A stretch of 47,624 nt of DNA, taken from NCBI GenBank assembly GCA_018268195.1, contig JAFDWZ010000041.1, positions 1 through 47,624 of the forward strand, given 5' to 3'. How positions within the stretch are numbered: position 1 is the first letter of the stretch; the number at the start of each line of letters is the position of its first letter. The position numbers were made by a program, and so were the translations under genes. This document shows positions 37,238 through 44,852 of this stretch, in pieces. Under the pieces are notes generated by a model. It was not told the origin of the DNA. It made no database searches and saw only the letters and a program-made list of their open reading frames with translations. Source of the DNA: Bacteroidota bacterium. GTDB lineage: Bacteria; Bacteroidota; Bacteroidia; AKYH767-A; OLB10.

Positions 37238-37394
37238 ATGAAAAAGTTTGAACTATATGAATTAAGATGAGATAAAAAAGAAGTATCATGCCGTTAAAAA
37301 GCAAATGCAAGTAGCTCGATTAAGAGAGGATATGCGTACTTTAACAAAAATGCTTGAGGATATATTGTTTTATGCGTTAAATCATTTTCCGTAA
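37238..37394 (+). pseudogene. Frameshifted small ORF, unrecognised
   Basis: ATG 37238 opens MKKFELYEL and then hits a stop. One extra base near 37265 moves reading into the next frame, which continues DEIKKKYHAVKKQMQVARLR and a further 25 residues to a TAA at 37392. Joined, the product would be a charged, helical protein of about 51 residues. A third frame just upstream reads NYKQLTIDEK, vaguely like the start of IS30-type transposases. No family can be assigned. Confidence 0.3.
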
Positions 37395-37435
37395 AAAAAG
37401 TATTATTTTTATAGCATTAATTCAAAAAACACCTT

Positions 37436-38494
37436 ATGAAAAATCAACTTTTATTTAAACTACTATTAGTCGTCATAACAGGATTTTTATGGTCCGGCTG
37501 TAAAATGCAATCCTCCAACTTGCAAGTGCTTAAGCCTGCAGAAATAACTTTAGGAGATTATATTGTTAATGTAGGAGTAATTAACAGAACTCAACCAACA
37601 AAAAAAAATAAAGCATGGAATATTGCTGAAGGTGTTTTAACCGGTGAGAACATAGGTGCCGATCGCAAAGGATCTAAAGCAACAATTAATGGGATGATAG
37701 AAGTTATGAAAGAATCGCCACGTTTTAAATTATTGCAATTAGATATTGATAACCTGAAAGGCAGTGGAACAGGAAAGTTCCCGGAACCTTTAAGTAAAGA
37801 TGTTATTGCTGATATTTGTCAAAGAAATAATTTAGATGCCTTAATAGCTTTAGAGGCATTTGATTCAGACACAGACGTAAAATATACTCCCATTACCATA
37901 CGTACTAAAGTAGCCAAAGACACCTATAAAGACTTACCTGGTATTAGAGCCGACTCGCGTATGAATATAACTGCTGGATGGCGTATTTACAATTATAAAG
38001 ACCAAACTATTGTTGATGAATATCGTTATTCTGATTATTTGAACTTTTCGGGACAAGGCCCCAATCAGGATGCGGCTTTATCTGCTTTACCTTCAAAAAT
38101 TGACGCGCTAATAAAAACAGGAATGCATGTTGGTAATAGTTATGGAAGACGAATAACTCCTTTATGGGTTTCAGAAAGCAGAGAATACTATGTAAAAGGA
38201 AACGATGCATTGCAAAAAGCCGCACACATGGTTAAAGTCGGACAATGGGATAAGGCGGCAGATATTTGGAAAAGAGAAGCTTTAAATACACATAAAAAAG
38301 TAGCCGGAAGAGCCTGTTATAATATGGCAGTTTTTAGCGAAAGATTAGGCAACTTAGATATGGCTTTGGAGTGGTGCAGCAAGGCTTATTCGCAATTTGG
38401 AAATAAAAATGCACAAGCTTATTCTTCCTTGATTCGAACCCGAATGTCGGAACGCGAAGTATTAAAACAACAAATGCTCCCTGAAAATAAGTAA
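37436..38494 (+). CDS. Lipoprotein with C-terminal TPR-like segment (DUF6340-like)
   Basis: The 352-residue product has a lipoprotein signal with lipobox WSGC (Cys22). It has a mixed alpha/beta domain (residues 35-240) containing RNNLDALIALEAFDSD, and two TPR-like helix pairs near 265-330 (DKAADIWKREALNTHKKVAGRACYN and GNLDMALEWCSKAYSQFGN; quoted in part). The layout resembles Bacteroidota lipoproteins annotated as DUF6340; I am fairly but not fully sure of that label. It is the only intact gene of the insert, so it may be the passenger that has been kept. No immunity, toxin or enzyme motif is seen. A membrane-attached scaffold is the safest reading. Confidence 0.75.
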   Translation: MKNQLLFKLLLVVITGFLWSGCKMQSSNLQVLKPAEITLGDYIVNVGVINRTQPTKKNKAWNIAEGVLTGENIGADRKGSKATINGMIEVMKESPRFKLLQLDIDNLKGSGTGKFPEPLSKDVIADICQRNNLDALIALEAFDSDTDVKYTPITIRTKVAKDTYKDLPGIRADSRMNITAGWRIYNYKDQTIVDEYRYSDYLNFSGQGPNQDAALSALPSKIDALIKTGMHVGNSYGRRITPLWVSESREYYVKGNDALQKAAHMVKVGQWDKAADIWKREALNTHKKVAGRACYNMAVFSERLGNLDMALEWCSKAYSQFGNKNAQAYSSLIRTRMSEREVLKQQMLPENK

Positions 38495-38654
38495 AAAGTG
38501 AAAATAATCTGGTAAATTACAAACTTATTTTTGCAATAATGTTAAGGACCTATATTATTGACGAATTCGGGTTTAATTCAAAATTCACAACGTATAGACA
38601 ACACCGGAATTTATGATGCTAACTTTTTGGCAGATATAGATAACGATGACAACA

Positions 38655-38913
38655 AAGCACTTGGAATAGAAATAATTTATTTGCAAAAAAAATTTCACGG
38701 AAAAAAGTCGGACAAACTCTTTACTACAAAGCTTTGCCAGTCGCAAGGCAAAAAAACGCTGACTATGTTTGGTTAGGAGATTGAGAAGAAAATCTAAGAG
38801 CAATAAGTTTTTACAAGGAAAATGGTTTTGTTGAATTTGAAAAACACGTTTTCAAATTAGGAAATGACTAACTGACAAGCCTAATGATTAAACTAAAAAT
38901 AAATAATAGATGA
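38655..38913 (+). pseudogene. GNAT acetyltransferase, decayed C-terminal part
   Basis: Translation in pieces gives the acetyl-CoA-binding half of a GNAT enzyme: GIEIIYLQKKFHGKK, then after a one-base shift near 38707 GQTLYYKALPVA and NADYVWLGD, a stop at 38782-38784, and EENLRAISFYKENGFVEFE with the final HVFKLGND. Another stop at D-stop and then LMIKLK reaches TGA 38911. The pattern Q-x-x-G-K-x-[IG]-G-Q is the CoA loop. One frameshift and two internal stops show it is dead. The N-terminal half is missing or unrecognisable (38500-38650 holds nothing else I can identify). Confidence 0.75.
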
Positions 38914-38982
38914 AAAGGCTGCCACTATCATCGTATTTGTAATAGGCGATGAAGTGTTGCGATCGAAAATCTTTATTTAACC

Positions 38983-39026
38983 ATCATAGCAACTCATCAT
39001 ACTGAGCAATATTGATTTCAGGCATC
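38983..39026. repeat. 44-bp direct repeat, copy 2 (att-like)
   Basis: Identical to 36901-36944. Here it is part of the FAD oxidoreductase gene, covering its stop (TGA on the minus strand at 38984-38986) and final codons. This is most likely the original site, because the reading frame runs on uninterrupted from it. Confidence 0.97.
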
Positions 39027-40030
39027 AACTTTTCATGATGTAATAGATGATTACAGAGATGCTCAGCTAAATAAGGAGCAAGCATCACGCCTTTGGTGCC
39101 CAATCCGTTAAAAATTCCTACGTTTTTTATATCCGTTCTCATTCCTGCAAATGGTCGCCTTGCTTTAACACTTGGGCGTATGGATGCCTGATGATTGGTT
39201 AGTTCAAAAGGAACTCGTAGCAAAGCCTCCAACTGACGAGTTAGCTTTTCTCTGGCTGCTTCAGTAGGGCAGTAGTTCAACTCTTTCCATTCATAAGTTG
39301 ATCCAGCTTTAAAAAGGTGATTGCCTATGGGTAACACAAATACACTTTTGTTGATGATGTAGTCTTGTGTGAGCTGTTCACTTCTGAAAGTAAGAATCTC
39401 ACCTTTTGAAGGCTGAAAGGGGAGATGCTTGAAATAGGGGTTTGACTGCGCTGCAATACCTTCACAGAAAATAATATTTTTTGCTTCGAAATCACCATAA
39501 TGGATGGAGTCGTCAACTTTCAAAAGCGAAAAATCAAATACGGATTCAATAAGTGCATGCTGACTTATGAAGTAACTGCGTAAACGCGAAAGCAGTAGTT
39601 TAAGGTTGACAAAACCTGCTGACGATAATTCTACAGCACCGTGAGGGCAATGTAATTCCGGAAATTTATCAGACGAATAGAACCCTGAGATATATTTACC
39701 TGCCTCATCATTTTCTTTACGCATTTGCCATTCATTATAGGTGCGAACCGAGTCCGGTATCTCCAGTACAGGCATACTGCGGATAAAAGTTGTTTTAAAG
39801 TAATCTTCCAGCGAAGAATAAAATTTTTCAGCATAAGGAATAAGCTCGTCAGCCAACCAGGTTCTCACCATACGTCTGCCGGTAACAGGAAGATAAACAC
39901 CTGCTGCAACTTGCGAAGAAGCAGATGCATCAAAACGATCTATTAGCTGTACGCTGCATCCTTTTTGCATGAGTTTCCATGCCAGCATGCTGCCTGCCAA
40001 TCCTTGACCTATGATAAAGTAATCTTTCAT
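38984..40030 (-). CDS. FAD-dependent amino acid oxidase-like oxidoreductase (DAO family)
   Basis: The 348-residue product has a Rossmann FAD motif GQGLAGS (8-14), then an acidic Asp at the end of strand 2 (LIDRFDASASS). The C-terminal DAO motif SIRPSVKARRPFAGM and GLGTKGVMLAPYLA follow. These match DAO-family oxidases of amines and amino acids such as glycine or D-amino acid oxidases; the substrate cannot be read. It lies convergent to proline dehydrogenase, also a flavoprotein acting on an amino acid, with the 2.04-kb insert now between them. Its last 14 codons are duplicated at 36901-36944. An exact -7 box sits 17 bp upstream of the ATG. Confidence 0.87.
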   Translation of the reverse strand: MKDYFIIGQGLAGSMLAWKLMQKGCSVQLIDRFDASASSQVAAGVYLPVTGRRMVRTWLADELIPYAEKFYSSLEDYFKTTFIRSMPVLEIPDSVRTYNEWQMRKENDEAGKYISGFYSSDKFPELHCPHGAVELSSAGFVNLKLLLSRLRSYFISQHALIESVFDFSLLKVDDSIHYGDFEAKNIIFCEGIAAQSNPYFKHLPFQPSKGEILTFRSEQLTQDYIINKSVFVLPIGNHLFKAGSTYEWKELNYCPTEAAREKLTRQLEALLRVPFELTNHQASIRPSVKARRPFAGMRTDIKNVGIFNGLGTKGVMLAPYLAEHLCNHLLHHEKLMPEINIAQYDELL

Positions 40031-40406
40031 TAGAATGATTTCGGCAGCAAACTTAATAGGAAAATTTCTTAAAATTTCCGACTATGATATAATTCAGTTG
40101 TTTATTCTGAAAACCGAAATGAGAATATTATCTGATACGTTTTTTTTACTTGTTATCAGTTGCATTGCATTTTTCAATTTGTTTCTGTTAATAATACCAA
40201 ACCAATAAAAATAGCTGATACAGCCAATGCTATAGTAGGTAATTTCATAAGTGGCAGAAAGGTATACAATGATAGAAATCATTGGTAAAGGACAAAAACC
40301 ATATTGTATGGATTATGCAGTCTTTTGCAGGAGGTATTTACCTTCTTAATCTATCTGCAAATTAAAGTGAGCGACAAATGCGAAATGTTCTGAAATAATG
40401 CAGTGA
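40031..40406. other. Intergenic region, mostly without recognisable features
   Basis: This 376-bp gap lies between the FAD oxidoreductase promoter and the end of the PD40 protein gene. It is AT-rich. A plus-strand frame at 40119-40208 could encode a 29-residue hydrophobic peptide (MRILSDTFFLLVISCIAFFN and nine more), but no ribosome-binding site stands out. A 62-codon minus-strand frame has no protein-like features. No clear terminator is visible. Confidence 0.4.
40048..40055 (-). promoter_or_regulatory. Candidate -7 box for the FAD oxidoreductase gene
   Basis: The minus strand reads TAAGTTTG, an exact TAnnTTTG match ending 17 bp before the ATG at 40030. No -33 element at the right spacing. 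Confidence 0.4.
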
Positions 40407-41372
40407 TTAATTCTTTTTACGTTTCGACTTTTTATCTTCTTTAGGTTCGTCCGTTATTGTTTGAGTTTTTACCTCAGCCTTTGAGTTATCTTTAGTGTAA
40501 GCAACAAGGGCAATTGCTGTATTACTGTCGTTAATGGTTATGCGATAAAAATCTCCGATAGTCTTACTGAAATCGGCAATTTCAGTCCAGCCATTTTCCG
40601 GTTTGGCAGGTTCAAACATATATAATTTACCATCTTTACCACAGAGTAATCGTCCGTCCTTTGTCCATGCATAGTCTTCAACACCTTTCATCAGTTTGCA
40701 TACACTTCCCATGAGTCCGGTGTTTAAAGAAAATGTCATGAGCATATATCCATTGGTATCGGCTTTGTCAACATAACTAATTTCATTGTCGCCATCAGGA
40801 ATTACTGCTAAGCAGCGACCTACATTTTTTGCAAGGGGAATAAATTGTTCGTCAGGCAACTCATAGATATTAAGATCCATGCTGTTATTATTCAGTATTG
40901 CAGCAGCTATGGTAGTATCATTTACCTTGCAGTAATATGCTACCGAGTCGGTTGTTCCAAGTAATTGTTGCTCATTGCTGCCATCCATTAGAATTTTATA
41001 GAATCGTTGTCCTTTATCGGCATCTACTCTCACAATGTTAAAACCTAAATCATCAGAAGTGACTTGTGGCGAAAACTCACTTTCCGGAGTATTGGTAAGT
41101 TGTGTAGTAGTGGTATCGTTTCGGTCATAAACATAAATATCACTCTGCAGTGTATCATGATAAGAAACATAATATACCTTGCTGCCATCTTTTGAAAATG
41201 CCGGTTGATTGTCATACCCTCTGCGGTGGGTAATGTTTTTAATGCCGGAGAAATAGATTTTACCGTCTTTGGCTACATTCATATTCACCAAATAAATATC
41301 CGTATCGGGTTGTTGTGCAAATAGTGCAGATGCAGAAAGAAGCATCGTGGCAGTTAATATATTTCTGATCAT
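40407..41372 (-). CDS. Periplasmic PD40/TolB-like beta-propeller protein
   Basis: The 321-residue product has a signal peptide (MIRNILTATMLLSASALFAQ). Repeats of the PD40 type follow (QPAFSKDGSKVYYVSYHD, TPESEFSPQVTSDDLGFNIV), which fold as TolB-like beta-propeller blades. The C terminus is very basic (KEDKKSKRKKN). Such proteins bind partners in the periplasm; no enzyme residues are seen. It is the last gene of the dnaA operon and overlaps the upstream membrane-protein gene by 4 bp (ATGA). Function unknown. Confidence 0.75.
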   Translation of the reverse strand: MIRNILTATMLLSASALFAQQPDTDIYLVNMNVAKDGKIYFSGIKNITHRRGYDNQPAFSKDGSKVYYVSYHDTLQSDIYVYDRNDTTTTQLTNTPESEFSPQVTSDDLGFNIVRVDADKGQRFYKILMDGSNEQQLLGTTDSVAYYCKVNDTTIAAAILNNNSMDLNIYELPDEQFIPLAKNVGRCLAVIPDGDNEISYVDKADTNGYMLMTFSLNTGLMGSVCKLMKGVEDYAWTKDGRLLCGKDGKLYMFEPAKPENGWTEIADFSKTIGDFYRITINDSNTAIALVAYTKDNSKAEVKTQTITDEPKEDKKSKRKKN

Positions 41373-42043
41373 TGCTGTGTTTTTTTTGAGATATTAATTA
41401 ATGAGTCACTTTTTAAAATAAGGTTTGCAGAAATTTCTGCGCTATCAATAATAGATGAACCTACATGATAAACGCGAAATTGTATTTCAGATTTTTCATC
41501 CAAAAATAAAAATTTTACTGAATCGGGGCTGAAACCTATATGAATCCCTCGTGCAAGGGTCTGATTAAACAGGCCTCTACGCTTTATAATTTTATAGGTG
41601 GCAACACTATCCTGCTGCTGAATCATGCCATGCTCTTTTACCAGAAAATAATTGTCTTTAATATTTATCTCACCTGCATGAGTGGAGCTTAGGTGCCCTA
41701 CTGTGATAATAGAAATTAATTTCGATGGCGATAGAATAAATAAAGGTAATGTGAGAATAAAAACAGAAGTGTAAATTTTAATGGGTAAAGAGAAATTTTT
41801 GCGGACAACCAAAGCGAAAAGTAATATTCCGGTGAACACAAAAGATGAAAAGGCTATTGCCAGATATCCTGCATAGTGACGGAAAAAGAGCACCAGGGAT
41901 GTAACTCCCAACAATACATGCAGTGAAACAAAAATATAACTGATAATTTTTGGAATGCGATGACTTATGATGAGTATAAAAATGGCTAAAACAAAACACA
42001 ATACGAAGGAGATAATCAGAAAATTAAGCAGCAAGTCATCCAT
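41369..42043 (-). CDS. Membrane protein of unknown function in the dnaA operon
   Basis: The 224-residue protein has four predicted helices in the first 120 residues. A soluble C-terminal domain follows, with beta strands (YFLVKEHGMIQQQDSVATYK ... IQFRVYHVGSSIIDSAEIS). No family recognised. It is 10 bp after the RsmI-like gene and overlaps the PD40 gene by 4 bp, so the two may work as a membrane plus periplasm pair. Confidence 0.7.
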   Translation of the reverse strand: MDDLLLNFLIISFVLCFVLAIFILIISHRIPKIISYIFVSLHVLLGVTSLVLFFRHYAGYLAIAFSSFVFTGILLFALVVRKNFSLPIKIYTSVFILTLPLFILSPSKLISIITVGHLSSTHAGEINIKDNYFLVKEHGMIQQQDSVATYKIIKRRGLFNQTLARGIHIGFSPDSVKFLFLDEKSEIQFRVYHVGSSIIDSAEISANLILKSDSLINISKKTQQ

Positions 42044-42053
42044 CTGAAAATAA

Positions 42054-42779
42054 TTATTTGCCTGCTAAAAATAACCAAACAGCAGGACGTTTATTCAGTG
42101 CCGGCTTATGTTTTTTCCATTCAGATATACGCATAGTTTTCAAATACTGCTCAGGTGCATTCAGATCAGCTGCAATGCAAAGCTTTGTTTGTGGCGACAG
42201 TGCAGTGAGTATATCATCAAACAATGCATTGTTGCGGTAAGGTGTTTCAATAAATATTTGTGTTTGGTTTCTTGCGGCCGAATCCTTTTCAGCTTTTTTC
42301 AGCATAGCTATGCGGTCAGTACGTTCTTTAGGCAGGTATCCTCCGAAAGCAAACTGTTGACCATTGAGTCCGCTTGCCATGAGTGCAAGTAACAGTGATG
42401 AAGGCCCGGTGAGAGGTACCACCTGTATATTTTGCCGATGCGCTTCTGCAACTATATGCGACCCCGGGTCGGCAACAGCCGGGCAACCGGCTTCGCTCAG
42501 TAAACCAGTATTTCTTCCCTCAAGCAGAGGTTGAAAAAATGATGGTTCAAAAATATTTCCTTGATGTTTGTTCAGTTCGAAAATGGTGAGTTGCTGCTGC
42601 GGAATGGTGATGTTGCAGCTTTTAAGAAATTGACGTGCTGTTTTTTCGTTCTCAACAATGAAAACATCAAGAGAACGAATTACAGAAAGTACGTTTTCAG
42701 GAAGCGACCATTGTACCGGTTCCTGCGCAATGGTAGCAGGAATTAAATATAATATTCCGGTAGCTGCTGACTCAGACAA
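42054..42779 (-). CDS. SAM-dependent methyltransferase, tetrapyrrole-methylase fold (RsmI-like)
   Basis: The 241-residue product has the start GILYLIPATIAQEP, then EAGCPAVADPGSHIVAEAH and the VVPLTGPSSLLLALMASGLNGQQFAFGGYLP block, all features of RsmI, which 2'-O-methylates C1402 of 16S rRNA. It is shorter than RsmI (about 280) because the C-terminal extension is missing, and Bacteroidota often carry such a shorter relative, so the rRNA target is not certain. No ATG is available; TTG at 42779 is the likely start. Its start overlaps the phosphatase gene by 8 bp. Confidence 0.85.
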   Translation of the reverse strand: MSESAATGILYLIPATIAQEPVQWSLPENVLSVIRSLDVFIVENEKTARQFLKSCNITIPQQQLTIFELNKHQGNIFEPSFFQPLLEGRNTGLLSEAGCPAVADPGSHIVAEAHRQNIQVVPLTGPSSLLLALMASGLNGQQFAFGGYLPKERTDRIAMLKKAEKDSAARNQTQIFIETPYRNNALFDDILTALSPQTKLCIAADLNAPEQYLKTMRISEWKKHKPALNKRPAVWLFLAGK

Positions 42780-43245
42780 GGTTGAGATGCGTGGTGATTT
42801 TTATTTTGTCCACAATACGTTGACAGGCATCATCAAGCAGATGATATACATTTTCGAAATCGCTGGTGCTGCCGTAGTAGGGGTCAGGAACTTCTTTTTT
42901 TCCGAGTCCTGCAAACTCCATAATGAGGTTGATACGTGATTCTTCGCCATGCCCTGCATATTCCATCAGGTTTTCATAGTTCTTTTTGTCCATAGCGAAA
43001 ATATAATCGAACTTCTTGAAATCGTCTTTGGTGATACACCTTGCACGCTGCCCCGTTAAATCAATACCATATTTAGATGCTGTGGCGATAGAACGCTTGT
43101 CAGGCAAAGAGCCGGAATGAAAATCCAATAATCCTGCTGAATCCACATCTGCAGCAATTCCTGCCTTAAGGAGTTTTTGTTTCATAATTCCTTCGGCAAG
43201 TGGTGAGCGGCAAATATTGCCCAAACATACCATCAGAATTTTCAC
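42772..43245 (-). CDS. Low-molecular-weight protein-tyrosine phosphatase
   Basis: The 157-residue product has the active-site P-loop CLGNICRS (Cys7 to Ser14, CX5R) at its N terminus and the acid loop PDPYYGS near residue 126, the complete LMW-PTP set. It removes phosphate from protein tyrosine, or possibly from arginine, in the cytosol; in some bacteria it counteracts tyrosine kinases of polysaccharide export. The start is GTG at 43245, 1 bp after the dnaA stop. A kinase partner is not in the window. Confidence 0.92.
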   Translation of the reverse strand: MKILMVCLGNICRSPLAEGIMKQKLLKAGIAADVDSAGLLDFHSGSLPDKRSIATASKYGIDLTGQRARCITKDDFKKFDYIFAMDKKNYENLMEYAGHGEESRINLIMEFAGLGKKEVPDPYYGSTSDFENVYHLLDDACQRIVDKIKITTHLNLV

Positions 43246-43246
43246 C

Positions 43247-44692
43247 TTAATTTTTATGATTTAAGTTGATGCGTTTTTGCAAATCGTTAATATATCCCTT
43301 GAATTTCTTGTCAGTCTCCATGAGGTTATTCACCGTGCGACATGCATGCAAAACGGTTGCATGATCTTTGCCACCACAATGTGCACCAATAGCAGAGAGA
43401 GAAGATTTTGTAAGCGTCTTGGAGAAGTACATAGCTAACTGACGTGCCTGTACCACTTCGCGCTTGCGTGTTTTAGATTTAAGTGTTTCGAGAGGTAACT
43501 CAAAATAATCGCAAACAATCTTCTGGATATAATCAATAGAAATTTCGTGAACCGTATTTTTCACAAACTTGTCAATCATCTGTTTGGCAAGTTCAAGAGT
43601 AATAGGTTTCTTATTCAGCGAAGTTTGTGCCATGATCGAAATCAAAGCTCCTTCTAGTTCACGCACGTTGGTTTGTATGCTGTAAGCAATGTATTCTACA
43701 ATATCGGTTGGAAGTTCAATACCGTCAATATACATTTTCTTTCTGAGAATGGCTATGCGTGTTTCAAGATCGGGTGTTTGCAAATCGGCAGAGAGACCCC
43801 ACTTGAAACGTGAGAGCAAACGTTGCTCAATACCCTGAAGATCTACGGGTGCTTTATCAGAAGTAAGTATAATCTGTTTGTTGTTCTGATGCAGGTGGTT
43901 GAAGATGTGAAAAAATACATCCTGTGTTTTTTCTTTACCTGCCCAGAAATGAATATCGTCAATAATCAGCACATCCATCATCTGATAGAAATGTGCGAAA
44001 TCATTTTGTGAATTGTTTCGTACCGACTCTATAAACTGATTCATGAAACGGTCGGCCGGAACATAAAGAACTGTTTTGTTAGGGAAGTTGTTTTTTATCT
44101 CAATACCTATAGCATGGGCTAAGTGTGTTTTACCAAGACCTGTGCCACCATATAAAAACAGCGGATTGAAAGAAGTACCTCCGGGTTTGTTGGCAACGGC
44201 ATAACCTGCAGAGCGTGCCAATCTGTTGCAATCACCTTCAATAAAATTATCGAAAGAGTAACTTGGATTGAGTTGTGAGTCAACATCAATCTTTTTCAGC
44301 CCCGGTACGATGAACGGATTTTTAATGGTTGCATTCAGGCTTACCGGCATTGACACCTGAGGGTTTTTCAGATTACCGGTTCCCTTAGCTGGAAGCTTTA
44401 CCGAATAGGGCTTTGAGCTGTTCATATTATTCTCCATAAGAATGGAGTATTCCAAACGGCCTTCTGCGCCCAATTCTTTTTTAATGCTTTTGCGCAACAA
44501 TTGAATATAATGTTCTTCAAGCCATTCATAAACGAACTGACTCGGAACTTCAATAGTAAGAATATTTTTTTCTAATTTAAGTGGTTTAATTGGCTCAAAC
44601 CATGTTTTAAAATTTTGTGGACTCACATTATCTCGAATTAGCTTTAAGCAATTCTCCCACACTTTCTCAACATTTTTTTCTATCTGTTTCAA
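43247..44692 (-). CDS. dnaA: Chromosomal replication initiator DnaA
   Basis: The 481-residue product has all four domains: domain I (VWENCLKLIRDNVSPQNFKTWFEP), a linker, the AAA+ domain with Walker A GGTGLGKT (182-189) and Walker B LIIDDIHF, and the DNA-binding domain ending GGKDHATVLHACRTV. It binds DnaA boxes and melts oriC. The only close start is TTG at 44692; a stop lies four codons upstream. It heads a five-gene operon with a phosphatase, an RsmI-like methylase, a membrane protein and a PD40 protein. No cluster of DnaA boxes or other origin marks is seen around it, and dnaN is not adjacent. Confidence 0.97.
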   Translation of the reverse strand: MKQIEKNVEKVWENCLKLIRDNVSPQNFKTWFEPIKPLKLEKNILTIEVPSQFVYEWLEEHYIQLLRKSIKKELGAEGRLEYSILMENNMNSSKPYSVKLPAKGTGNLKNPQVSMPVSLNATIKNPFIVPGLKKIDVDSQLNPSYSFDNFIEGDCNRLARSAGYAVANKPGGTSFNPLFLYGGTGLGKTHLAHAIGIEIKNNFPNKTVLYVPADRFMNQFIESVRNNSQNDFAHFYQMMDVLIIDDIHFWAGKEKTQDVFFHIFNHLHQNNKQIILTSDKAPVDLQGIEQRLLSRFKWGLSADLQTPDLETRIAILRKKMYIDGIELPTDIVEYIAYSIQTNVRELEGALISIMAQTSLNKKPITLELAKQMIDKFVKNTVHEISIDYIQKIVCDYFELPLETLKSKTRKREVVQARQLAMYFSKTLTKSSLSAIGAHCGGKDHATVLHACRTVNNLMETDKKFKGYINDLQKRINLNHKN

Positions 44693-44852
44693 TCCAATTT
44701 TTTATTAAATAGTTAAGTATTGGTTCTCTAAAATTTGGTTTTTAAAAATAGTAGTTAAATTTCAATCCCGCAAACTCTTTTTAAAATTAAATTTCTTTGA
44801 TGGTTCTCTTTTTCGAGGCGCAAATGTGGTTATAAATTTCTTGAAAAAAAAA

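Larger units (their letters stand above)
36945..38982. mobile_element. About 2.04-kb insert between two 44-bp direct repeats; no integrase seen
   Basis: The segment separates two genes that would otherwise meet tail to tail. It contains a hairpin cluster, a frameshifted small ORF, one intact lipoprotein gene and a GNAT pseudogene. The long identical repeat at gene 3' ends suggests site-specific integration (attL/attR), with the recombinase lost or acting in trans. The ends show a loose inverted similarity (TTAGATAAAC on the left; TTAAATAAAG on the right, minus strand). Transposition by an ordinary insertion sequence is unlikely because target duplications are usually under 15 bp. Confidence 0.5.

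Noticed and set aside
37201..37260. IS30-like transposase start (NYKQLTIDEK)
   Set aside because: Similarity covers about ten residues and stops follow in that frame. Not enough to call an insertion sequence, so it is only mentioned with the small frameshifted ORF.
38430..38450. TTCGAACCC stretch resembling a tRNA T-arm
   Set aside because: It lies within the lipoprotein coding frame and no acceptor or anticodon stem can be drawn around it.
44693..44852. Possible replication origin upstream of dnaA
   Set aside because: The region is AT-rich but has no cluster of TTATNCACA boxes. The single near match in the area (42806-42814) lies inside the overlapping phosphatase and methylase genes.
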